64,000 bases of DNA, taken from positions 18,792,001-18,856,000 of the forward strand of contig JAQISU010000155.1 in the NCBI GenBank assembly GCA_029339505.1, read 5' to 3'. This DNA is from Unio delphinus (lineage: Eukaryota > Mollusca > Bivalvia > Unionida > Unionidae). Of the stretch, positions 1-9,300 are shown in pieces. How positions within the stretch are numbered: the stretch's first letter is position 1; each line of letters begins with the position of its first letter. Made by a program: the position numbers and the translations under genes. The notes under the pieces are model-generated. The model did no database searches and was not told where the DNA came from. It was given only the letters and a program-made list of their open reading frames with translations.

Positions 1-1408
1 GTTTAACATATAATTACAACTATTGCCGCCACATTATTCATTGTATTAGTTAAAATATATACTCCAGAAGGCGGGGCAAGGAAGAATTTTTATTGTAGCA
101 GCCAATAATCGATACTGAAAGTACTGTGCAAGAATTTCATGTGCACGTTTAGACCAGTCACATTCACGCAACGTGATATGTTAACGTGTTGATATATGAA
201 ACATATTAAACTGCAAACAATCTATTCACAAAGTGTACCAACTGAGTCATAGGAAAGGTTATTAAAAGTATGTGTATCTAATATTACATCATGATGCAAA
301 ATAGGCAACAAGCTGTAACATGGAGAGGAACATCAATGTGGAGTAATTTTGTATGCCTTATCATCAAGTATTGGGTGACCACATCAATGGATTTTCACAC
401 AGCTTGCCAATATTTCGACAAGTTTTGGATTTGCTGCTAGCAGTTTTGTTATATTCTTGTATTGTGTGCTGAAAGAGGAATGTTTTTTCTGAGCTCCATG
501 ACCATTTTTAAAATAATATGCTGGGTTATGCAGAAAAAAAAATAAGATTTTTTTAAAGATTCTATTTTGGATTATAGCAGATATTTTTGAAGGCATCTAT
601 CGATTTTTGTCAACTGTTTTAGGTCATCCATCTTGTGATGCTACACCCTCCAATTTGTTTTTGAAATATAACATCCATTTTGTTCGCAGTCTATTTTGGA
701 CCACGACAAGCACAATTGGCGGCGTCGGCGTCTCCTCAATATATGCCATAATTAGAGTTCTTGATCACGGGCTGAGGAGATCCGTATGACTATGCAGGTA
801 CGATACGCTACAGTATTTACGTCATAGCAAGCCACCACCCACGCTGCTTTTTCACCCGATGCCATTGTGTTGATATGTGCATGTTTCCCATCAATATCAA
901 CAACTGATAAACAAGTCCTTGCGAACCACTGTTTCTTACCAATGTGAGCCTACCTGACATTTCACGCTATATATCCATCTATAAATACGTTGATGCAGTC
1001 ACACTTGACAAGTAAGCAATGGTTGGTGCGTGGTCAAACAGTAAAGACAGAAATTAAAAAGACGGAAGTGAAGAACAGTAAGAAGAGTAATGACAACAAG
1101 AAAGTCTTAAATAAGTAAAAGAGCGTCAGTGTATGTTTTCGTCCCTTCATACTCATTGAAACTCAGACCAATCCGGCTACAATAGCGGCGATGAGATAAC
1201 GAACCTCAACCGGCATAACCCTGAGAATCACTAGGTGTTACTTGTAGCTGACTAGTTAATTAGAACCCGACTTTGGAAAGCTCCTGCTTGTAAGATACCA
1301 GGTCGGTAGTTTCTGCAATTATTAATAGCAATTTATTCCAACCCCCAATCGTATATCGGAAAAAGCTGAACGTGAAACCATTTGTCAATGTTGACTTAAT
1401 AGGAAATT
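1..1408. other. host flank, no gene recognised
   Basis: AT-rich non-coding sequence. Only short open frames without recognisable protein features occur on either strand. I see no RNA gene or mobile-element terminus here. Confidence 0.5.
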
Positions 1409-1675
1409 TTATCTTTGCTTTGCCCTAGTTTGGCTATATGCCAGGCTCAGGTATTTGTTCGCTGGTATGTCATCATGATTATTCGCAATTTTGTACAAGA
1501 TGGTCAGCTGGGCTTTGGTTCGCCTGGATTCGAGTGATTCCGACTGGAGATGGTTCAACATTGCACTGACATTGATAGTTACGATATTTATTGTAGTGAA
1601 TCTAGCAGCTCTCCTCTGAACCATCTCTATCTTATTTATGAGATTTTTATTATATCGATCCACGCAGTCGAACAT
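1409..1675 (-). pseudogene. non-LTR retrotransposon reverse transcriptase, C-terminal fragment
   Basis: An open stretch of about 88 residues contains the block INKIEMVQRRAARF followed by a SLESRRTKAQL-like segment and YKIANN. This is the layout of the region just C-terminal to the reverse transcriptase domain of Jockey/CR1-like non-LTR elements (KIEMVQRRAAR...L..LE.RR..A.L...YKI). Upstream on the minus strand (1676-1740) the frame is broken by stops, so this is a 3' remnant. No endonuclease or palm motifs are visible. The family-level assignment is from memory of the motif and has not been tested by a search. Confidence 0.6.
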
Positions 1676-3171
1676 TACTCAAGACCTGGTCAAAACAGAG
1701 TGAATCACAGTTTCTCATCCACGACAGTCAGTTATCGACCAATAAAAATTTAAAATGAGAAATTTCATTAAGATGTAGGGATTGTTACATTGTTATTCAT
1801 GACGTATTTTTTGTTTATGCGGACTGATGAAAAACGATGAAATCTAAGCACCTGCTACCACGGGGGGAACCATAACGGTTCTAGCGGATTATCGCCCGTG
1901 GCATCCGTTTATGCAGCAGCAAGGGCTTAACTAATTCCGGATACGACATGACTGGAGTACATACAACTAAAACCAACTGACAAAGGTAGAGGACTTATAT
2001 GTATATTTTATCTTCATTTATATATGGGGCAGTTGTATTTAGATTGGTTTAGTGTGTTTTTGCCTTGCAAGAATACAATCTTCTTCAGTCATTTGAAGGG
2101 TGATCTGACACGGTCCTCAAATTATTGACATGTACTTATATAAACTGTGAATATATGTTTAACCGCAAGTTCAAAGATGAAGTCAGAATTGCCCAGTTAA
2201 ATGATATGGACGTGAAACGGAAAAGCAAGACCTACTCTCTACTCATAGGTGTGACGTCATTGGAGTAGGATATACTGGCGTTATTGTATACTTAGTATTA
2301 AGAAAGGCAGCATGTAATAGTGCAGGTGATACTCGTTGTCTCTTAATTCACTACAATATAAATTAGGATAGTACTTTAGTCAATTTCACTCATTGGTGGA
2401 AAGTGACATTTTCAAAGATCACGAGAGCTTCAGTGTACATTTTCAAGGAAGATAACTCTAATAGATTTGCGCGATTTTATTGTGTTGAATACTGCTTTAG
2501 ACTAATGAAGTTATCTCCCTCTAAGTAAAGAAATAATGAAGGTTCACATGTAATAAAATAATCTATATGCAGCTTTTCAAATTATGCATTAATTTTCCTG
2601 GACGGTTTATAAAAAATTAAAACTGATGCTGTTTTTAAATGAATATATTTTAACTTCTGCATCATGAGTCCGGCTCATAAGGAAGTCGACGAACTCTTTA
2701 GGAACATTTTTTAAACAAATATAAAAATGTTCCTTTGCGGCAATTTTTCTTACAATTAATTTTTCGACTTAAATCGTATGAAACACTAAGTATGTTATTC
2801 ATCTTTAAGGGAATTCATGCGTCAAATCAAGGGATCGTTTACTGTAATAACGAGTCTCCTTTTGACTTAGTTTCTTCCCTCAAGTTGTTGGTATGTGCAA
2901 AAAACTGACGCTAGATATAGGACAACAGTGATTACGCATGGCACTGCACTGTTTGGGGATTTGTACGTTTATACGGACGGTGGATTCTGTAGAGATACGT
3001 GAGCCGATAGATAGAAAGATAGATAGTTTTTCAGACATATGTTTAAATGGAAATATACTAATACCGTAGTTGAAATACAGTTGAATGTCAATAATGCCAA
3101 CGTTATGTAACAATAATGGTAAGAGAGTAACATGGGGAATTTCGATGGACAAAAAGTAAAAAAAAAAAAAG

Positions 3172-3172
<1 letters not shown>

Positions 3173-3264
<92 letters not shown>
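3173..3264. repeat. (TA)n microsatellite
   Basis: Uninterrupted alternating TA over about 90 bp, preceded by a poly-A run. Confidence 0.95.
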
Positions 3265-3266
<2 letters not shown>

Positions 3267-3531
3267 AATACTGTTATGAAGTAATTAGTTATTCGTCTAG
3301 AGATTTTAAAAATGAAGCTGCGATCCACAAATGTATTCCGTCATTCTTGAATCAACCACAGAACTCTGTTATATGTGCGATATTCGTCACTGAGCTGGGA
3401 TAAAAGGAGCATGTATTCCTGTTCAAACCATGCAATCCATAAAGTCTATGTGTTGCTTGAAACAGCAATTGTGAAAAGTAGCATTTACATCCATAAGCTA
3501 AGTTTGCAGCACCTGTTAAGTTTTCTCAGTG

Positions 3532-3534
<3 letters not shown>

Positions 3535-3629
<95 letters not shown>

Positions 3630-3637
3630 ATATATAT
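3535..3637. repeat. (TA)n microsatellite
   Basis: Alternating TA over about 100 bp with a single C interruption near the right end. Confidence 0.95.
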
Positions 3638-3955
3638 TACACGCAAGATATATTAGTATCGCAGGACTGCATCATTCAAAATGGTCTCCACTGTTTTCCG
3701 TTTTTAAAGTATTGGCATATTTTCAGATTAAACACTTCATGTACTTTTTGTATGACATAAAGGAAAACTGTTTCATATACATTAAGTATTGCTACACTTT
3801 TGGAAAGACAAACATTGTGTTAGTCTTTATATATTCATCTATATATTGTATTGGACCAAACGTAAATTTGCATTAATTGTTAACAGTAAAATAAAACGTT
3901 CAAACGCCCCAAATCAGCCGGATTTTTTTCGTCAAGAAAATACATATACCACTCA

Positions 3956-3961
3956 AGCGTT
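3956..3961. repeat. target-site duplication of element A (left copy)
   Basis: AGCGTT immediately precedes the AGTAGTAATATGG terminus. The same hexamer follows the inverted terminus at 24279-24284. A 6-bp duplication is the size produced by Polinton/Maverick integrases. Confidence 0.9.
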
Positions 3962-4315
3962 AGTAGTAATATGGGGCACTCTAGCGTCAAGGGAAAATCC
4001 AGTCAAAAACAGCTTGGGCTAATCTAGCGTCAAGGGGAATTTAACATGGTGGGCCTATCTAGCGTCAAGGGGAATTTAACATGGGAACTATTTGGGCCTA
4101 TCTAGCGTCAAGGGAAATTGAACATGGTGGGCCTATCTAGCGTCAAGGGGAATTTAACATGGGAACTATTTGGGCCTATTTAGCCTCAAGGGACATGGAA
4201 CATGGGGAATATGATTTGTATGGGTATAGGGAAACTGTCTAGGGACAAGGGAAAAAAAGGGTGGCAATGAAAGCTACTATCTTTTCGAGACTTATGAGTG
4301 GCCCTGAAAAGGGCC
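3962..4315 (+). repeat. left terminal inverted repeat of element A
   Basis: About 354 bp that match the reverse complement of 23890-24278. Most of it is built from 35-bp subterminal direct repeats containing TCTAGCGTCAAGGGG. The inner edge holds a histone-type stem-loop on the minus strand. The right TIR is about 35 bp longer, i.e. it differs by one subrepeat. Confidence 0.9.
4300..4315 (-). terminator. histone-type mRNA 3' stem-loop (left TIR, facing outward)
   Basis: Read on the minus strand, the site is GGCCCT-TTTC-AGGGCC followed by ACTCA: a 6-bp perfect stem with the 4-nt TTTC loop typical of metazoan replication-dependent histone mRNAs. A purine-rich box (CTCGAAAAGA, minus strand, 4281-4290) follows about 10 nt later, where the histone downstream element would sit. 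It lies 28 nt after the stop of the minus-strand gene 4343-4576. Confidence 0.8.
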
Positions 4316-4342
4316 GTTATGTGTAATGTTAACGTTGTCTTG

Positions 4343-4576
4343 TTAACACAGAGGACATCTCACAGATCTTCTTCTCTTCCTTAAACTTCTCCTTACTGTG
4401 GGTCCATAGAAGAGAACTCTCTTCAAGCAACCTTGTCTTTCCACATAGACTCTTCCCTTCCAATAGGCTGTCTCCGTCCTATGAATGACACTCCATGATG
4501 ATCTGACATACATGGGTATGTCAGTCCTAAACAGCATACTTGACACAAGGGTTGACGATTCAACATTAGTCCACAT
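4343..4576 (-). CDS. small basic protein, left-end gene of element A
   Basis: Encodes 77 residues starting MWTNVESST and ending in a strongly basic tail (SLRKRRRSVRCPLC). I recognise no family. Reality of the gene is supported by context: a TATAAATA box on the minus strand at 4619-4626, about 45 nt before the ATG, and a histone-type 3' stem-loop 28 nt after the stop. It is transcribed outward into the left TIR and is divergent from the gene at 4795. The arginine cluster could be a nuclear localisation or nucleic-acid-binding tail; that is inference. Confidence 0.6.
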   Translation of the reverse strand: MWTNVESSTLVSSMLFRTDIPMYVRSSWSVIHRTETAYWKGRVYVERQGCLKRVLFYGPTVRRSLRKRRRSVRCPLC

Positions 4577-4794
4577 CTTCTGATGAGAACAGGTGAATCG
4601 AATGCCGTGTACTGCGGTTATTTATAGGGGAAGAGCGGATTGAAACGGATTGAGTGTATCCACCAATCCAAACGTGCGCTACAAAAGTCAGACACAGCCA
4701 TCCAATCGGAAGAGAGCAGTCTGTGACGTCACCTTTTCTATATAGAGGTACTAGCGCCTGTGCGCAGTCAATCGATTCAAGAGAGTTGTCAATC
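4577..4794. promoter_or_regulatory. divergent promoter between the two left-end genes of element A
   Basis: The 218-bp intergenic region holds, on the minus strand, TATAAATA (4619-4626). On the plus strand it holds CCAAT (4702-4706), a full CRE-like TGACGTCA (4724-4731) and TATATAG (4739-4745), in canonical order and spacing before the ATG at 4795. Confidence 0.65.
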
Positions 4795-5433
4795 ATGGCG
4801 GACCCTAAGAAGACAATGAATTGGAGTGAGACAGGAGTAGAGACAGCAAGTCATGGACCAACAGTGACTACTAAAGTCATGACAAATCTACATCCAGAAG
4901 AAGTTGATTTTAACTGGGATATTGTGGATTTTTTAACATCGCAAGAATTTATTCCGGAACCTTCGTTGCCTTCTGTATCTTCTTATGGACACGTCGATGA
5001 TTTTAAGCAGAGACAAAAAGAAGCATTGGAGCGATTTTTACAACAACAGAAAGTAGAAGAACAAGCTTTTCTTATGCAACAGCAGGAAGAAGAAGAAGCA
5101 AGAAGAAAACACCAGGAAGAAACAGTAGCAGCAACGGAGAAGAATGAAGACCAAGGACAGAAAGAAAATAGTGAAAATCAAACGGTTACGACGGTACTTT
5201 TAGATATTTTAGCTGAGTTAAAGAGTCTGAAACAAATGTATCAGACTTCTTTATCACGACCGAAGAGAAAAAGACCTTCTCGAGCGAAACAACCCGATCT
5301 CTCTGTGACTACGTCTACCTTACCACCGTTAGTGATTTCTACCAAATCATTGACAGGAACCACCAGTCCCGAAGTAGGCCTTGGCCGTGGCAAAGGCTTA
5401 AGACAGCTCAAGAGGATTTCATCCCGTTTCTGA
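4795..5433 (+). CDS. coiled-coil, Q/E-rich protein with basic C-terminus
   Basis: Encodes 212 residues from the ATG at 4795 (MADPKKTMNW). The frame is open upstream to 4654, but that part overlaps the CRE/TATA promoter, so I take 4795 as the start. Residues about 75-135 are rich in Q, E, K and R and look like one long helix or coiled coil. A basic cluster (SRPKRKRPSRAK, about residues 155-170) resembles a nuclear localisation signal. No known family recognised. It ends 33 nt before a histone-type stem-loop at 5467. With the minus-strand neighbour it forms the left-end pair, probably regulatory or early genes by position; that role is inference. Confidence 0.75.
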   Translation: MADPKKTMNWSETGVETASHGPTVTTKVMTNLHPEEVDFNWDIVDFLTSQEFIPEPSLPSVSSYGHVDDFKQRQKEALERFLQQQKVEEQAFLMQQQEEEEARRKHQEETVAATEKNEDQGQKENSENQTVTTVLLDILAELKSLKQMYQTSLSRPKRKRPSRAKQPDLSVTTSTLPPLVISTKSLTGTTSPEVGLGRGKGLRQLKRISSRF

Positions 5434-5466
5434 GTTTGTTTTGTTTTAAATACACAAAACACCAAC

Positions 5467-5482
5467 GGTCCTTTTCAGGACC
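5467..5482 (+). terminator. histone-type mRNA 3' stem-loop
   Basis: GGTCCT-TTTC-AGGACC, a perfect 6-bp stem with TTTC loop, flanked 5' by CCAAC and 3' by ACTCC. The purine-rich box CGAAAAGAAA at 5496-5505 is placed like a U7-binding histone downstream element. It follows the stop of 4795-5433 by 33 nt. Confidence 0.8.
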
Positions 5483-5743
5483 ACTCCAATTATTTCGAAA
5501 AGAAATACTATGTCAATTGCCTATTTCAATGAAAACTCAAAAGTCCTTTATGTTTTTAAAAACCCATGATGTACGTGTGAGTGAATGAATGTGTGAGTGT
5601 AGGTAATTATACTATCAAATCAAAACCAAGAGACACTTACGTTTTTTCTCTTTAGTTTATTCTAGTACAAACGTCACAATTCAATATCACAACATAACAT
5701 AACACAAGACCACTTTAAAAAAGTTCATAGGTTTTCTTCTGTT

Positions 5744-6214
5744 TCACTCTTTCTGTTTTTTCATTTTCTTTACTGTCACAGCTTTTTTTTCTTCCTCTTC
5801 ACTTTCGTTTCGTCTTCTTTTCTTGTTTTTGTGAACGTGACGGGGTTCTTCCTTGGAGGAGGGTACCTCTTTCTCCTCCTGTTCAGAATTTCTTTCCTCC
5901 TCCTCCTCCTCTTCCTCCGCCTCCTCCTCCTCCTCCTGCTCCTGTTGTTTCTTAGGGCAGTTTGGAGACCAATGTCCTTTCTCTTTACAATAATAACAGG
6001 TATCTTGACTTTTGTCTCTATTGTAGCCTTTTTTATTTTTGTTACGATCTGAACATTCTGTAGCCCAATGTCCTTTCTTCTTACAGATATAGCAAGTATC
6101 TTGACTTTTATCTCGATAGGAGGGAGAGTAGGCTGTCGGCTGGTCTGACGAAAACTTTCGTATGACCCCACGTAAAGCTCTAATGAGAAGTTCCACTTGT
6201 GTAGGTTCTTCCAT
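5744..6214 (-). CDS. acidic protein with two CCHC zinc knuckles
   Basis: Encodes 156 residues from the first ATG (6214; MEEPTQVELL). Two retroviral-type zinc knuckles, each exactly CX2CX4HX4C (CYICKKKGHWATEC and CYYCKEKGHWSPNC), lie at about residues 45-58 and 75-88. They are separated by a repeated RDKSQDTC linker. The C-terminal half is a long Glu-rich tract followed by Lys/Arg-rich clusters. Zinc knuckles of this kind bind single-stranded nucleic acid. The gene is divergent from the polymerase gene and has TATATATATAAAG on the minus strand at 6268-6280. Gag-like knuckles are not part of the core Polinton gene set, so this may be an acquired host or retroelement domain. Confidence 0.85.
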   Translation of the reverse strand: MEEPTQVELLIRALRGVIRKFSSDQPTAYSPSYRDKSQDTCYICKKKGHWATECSDRNKNKKGYNRDKSQDTCYYCKEKGHWSPNCPKKQQEQEEEEEAEEEEEEEERNSEQEEKEVPSSKEEPRHVHKNKKRRRNESEEEEKKAVTVKKMKKQKE

Positions 6215-6351
6215 CGTTCTGGTCAATGTGAGAGTGAAAGGAATACTGAACCGTTAGACACTAACCCTTTATATATATATGCACGGATCGAACATGAATA
6301 TATAGGGGTTATGGTCTTTAAAAGGTAGTCATTTGACTTTTTGCAGACAAG
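6215..6351. promoter_or_regulatory. divergent promoter, CCHC protein / PolB
   Basis: Contains a TATATATATAAAG box for the minus-strand gene (6268-6280) and a TTTAAAAG box (about 6317-6324) some 30 nt before the polymerase ATG at 6352. Confidence 0.5.
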
Positions 6352-9300
6352 ATGAAAAGGCCACATCATGCTGTGGAGAAAGGAAAAGATAGTAAGAGAC
6401 AGAAACGTAATGTATCGCCTAGCACAGTAGCTGAAGTCTTGGCTCAAATTCATGCCAGTGATTTTGAAGATGACATGAGTGAGCCCGAATCCACACCCAG
6501 ACAATCCACGTCCAAGCAAAGTGCACCACCCTTAGTAAACCCTGAAAATTACTATCACATTCGAGAGACAGAAAAGCGTTCCTCTCGAAAATTTAGAACA
6601 ACGGCTTACACGTATGCCGTAAAGTTTAAAGATTTCAAGGCCAATGTACCTTTGGAGAATACAGAAGGGTTCATTACTGAGGTGTGGGATTCTGTGTTAA
6701 CTGCACTGAAACAGCAATGTCAAGCCAAAGAAGACGATCGCTTGAGACTTTCTATTCATCACGATAATTTGAAGTCTCCCGTTTGGATCGAGTTTACTAG
6801 CCCATCAGAATTAACACCTTCCAAAGTCATCGACAAAATTCAACATGTGCAACAATCCAACGACAAGTTTCACATTGACGATGGAAAAGCCACACTGTTT
6901 ATGACCCACGTGTCTCTTCCCCAGGGGACAGGACGCAAAAAAGTATTATTGGTCGACAACCTTCGCAACACCAAACTAAGCCTCGTCCGAATTAACAATC
7001 CTCAAGACCAGATGTGTTTAGCCCGTGCTGTCGTCGTGGGACGAACTTATGCCAACAAGAACGACACGGCAGAATGGAAAAGAGCCTGGAAAACTATTCA
7101 ACAATCGGACCGAGCCAAACAAAGAAGTGAAGCAGAACTCCTGTTACAGCAAGCGGGGATATCCAAAGACACTCCTTGTGGCATTCCAGAAATGCAAAAG
7201 TTGCAAGACGTCTTGGCTCCACGTTACACCTTGAAAGTACACCCTCAAGAAGTGCGTGGACCTCTTTTGTTTCGAGGCCACGATTTCAAAGACCGAAAAT
7301 ACATTCACGTCTATCATCACGATGGTCATTTTGATACCATTACCAGTATCACTGGATTCCTGGGATACAGTTACTACTGTGAAAAATGTGACTATGGTTA
7401 TAACAATCGAGAACAACACAAGCATTGTGGATCAAAATGTGAGGGATGTTTGGCCTCACAACCTTGTCTGGACCAAGGACAAGAAAGAGTTCATTGTCCT
7501 GTGTGTCAGCGCACTTTTGTCAGTCCTACCTGTTACCAACAACATTTGAAGATGCAAGGTTCACAGCAGAAAAGTGCTTGTCAACTGCTGAGATTGTGCC
7601 CTACTTGTGGACAAGGCATACGTACTAGTAATGCCAAGTTTCACGTTTGTCGAGGGAAGAAACGATGTCACATTTGTCGCCAAATCGTGGACTTGGAGCA
7701 CGAATGCTTCATTCAAAAATATCAACCCCAACCAAAAGATACCCAGAAGAAAGGGAATTTTATCTTTTTTGATTTCGAATGCATGCAAGAAACTGGTATT
7801 CACATTCCTAATTTCTGCGTAGCTCACCGTGCGTGCGAGCAGTGCATCCAAGAACCTATCTTTAGTCATTGCCCTTACTGCAGCAAGATTCCTGGAGGAC
7901 GTGAAAAAATCTTTCGAGGGTCAAACACGCTAGCCGATTTTGCCCAATGGATCCTAAACCCCATCGACGAAACGTGGAGTCCAGAAGACATCGAACGTTA
8001 CGGCAATTGTCATTGCCATGCCACGGTCATGGCTCACAATTTCTCGGGATACGATGGGCAATTTCTGCTTAGATACTATGCGGAACAAAGTACCGAACGG
8101 CCTCAAGTGACTTTGAACGGAGTCAAAATCATTTCTATGCAAGTAGGACAAGTACAGTTTAAAGATTCGATGTGTTACTTGGCCATGCCATTAAGTCGCA
8201 TGCCTAAAACGTTTGGAATGACAGAAATGGCTAAAGGTTATTTTCCACACTTTTTTAATACCAAAGCCAATCAACATACCGTTCTACCCCATTTGCCTGA
8301 GGCTGACGACTACGACCCCGACAACATGCGCACCGAACAACGAGAAGCTTTCTATGCTTGGTACCAGACTCACGCCTCGGACCCCTTTGACTTTCAAGAA
8401 GAAATGTTAAAGTACTGTCGATCTGACGTGGACATTTTACGACGTTGCTGTGGAAAATTTCGAGAATTGTTCATGGAATACGGAGGGATCGATCCTTTGA
8501 AAGAAGCTTGTACCATCGCCAAAGCGTGTTCTTTAGTGTACCGAAAACGCTTTATGCCTGAAAATACTCTAGCGGTCATCAGTCCTCAAACGACAAATTT
8601 TGTCAAACGTCAATACTCGGTCAAAGCCCTACGCTGGCTCCATTACTTGTGCGACAAGGAAGACAAATGGATCCAACACGCTCGCAACGGAGGAGGCGAA
8701 AAGACCATCGGAACGTATTCGGTAGATGGTTGGGACTTAGAAAACCCTCAGATTGTGTACGAGTTTAACGGATGTTTATTTCACGGATGTCCCCTATGCT
8801 ACCCTCAACGAGACACCAAAAATCAGTTTTTACAACGAACCATGGAAGACTTGTACCAGACTACGTGTCAGCGACGTTTGAAGTTAGAACAGCAAGGATA
8901 CCAGGTGGTGGAAATGTGGGAACACGAGTACGATCAGCGTTTGAAAACCGATCCCGAGTTTAAACGCATCGTAGAAAGTTACAAGTGGGTGGACCCCCTG
9001 AACCCTCGGGATAGTTTGTACGGAGGACGAACGAATGCTACCTGTTTACTGTACCAAGCGGACGAGGAGAAGGGAGAAGAAATCAAATACTTGGACGTGT
9101 GTTCGTTGTATCCTTACGTGTGCAAATATTGTCACTTTCCCGTAGGGCATCCAGAATTGATGACAGAACACATTGATTTGGACCACATTCGACAGTACGA
9201 AGGATTGATCAAGTGTAAAGTCTTACCACCCACAGACTTGTACCATCCCGTTTTACCTCACCATTGCCAAGGAAAACTGATGTTTCCTTTGTGTCGCACA

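Larger units (their letters stand above)
1676..3955. other. host flank with two (TA)n tracts, no gene recognised
   Basis: No credible coding region. Open frames in this stretch run through the (TA)n tracts and translate to poly-Ile/Tyr, which is an artefact. The sequence up to 3955 looks like ordinary AT-rich intergenic or intronic host DNA. Confidence 0.5.

Noticed and set aside
607..789. 60-codon frame in the left host flank
   Set aside because: Only starts at a non-ATG codon and has no protein features.
2969..3876. Open frames of poly-Ile/Tyr through the (TA)n tracts
   Set aside because: They are products of the dinucleotide repeat; no start context, composition or homology supports coding.
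4654..4794. Upstream extension of the 4795 gene
   Set aside because: It would run through the CCAAT, CRE and TATA motifs; the ATG at 4795 fits the promoter better.
5867..5945. CCTCCTCCT low-complexity run as a regulatory repeat
   Set aside because: It encodes the poly-Glu tract of the CCHC protein.
5831..6052. Plus-strand Leu/Phe-rich frame opposite the CCHC gene
   Set aside because: It is the antisense of the Glu/Lys-rich tract; the CCHC spacing on the minus strand decides the coding strand.
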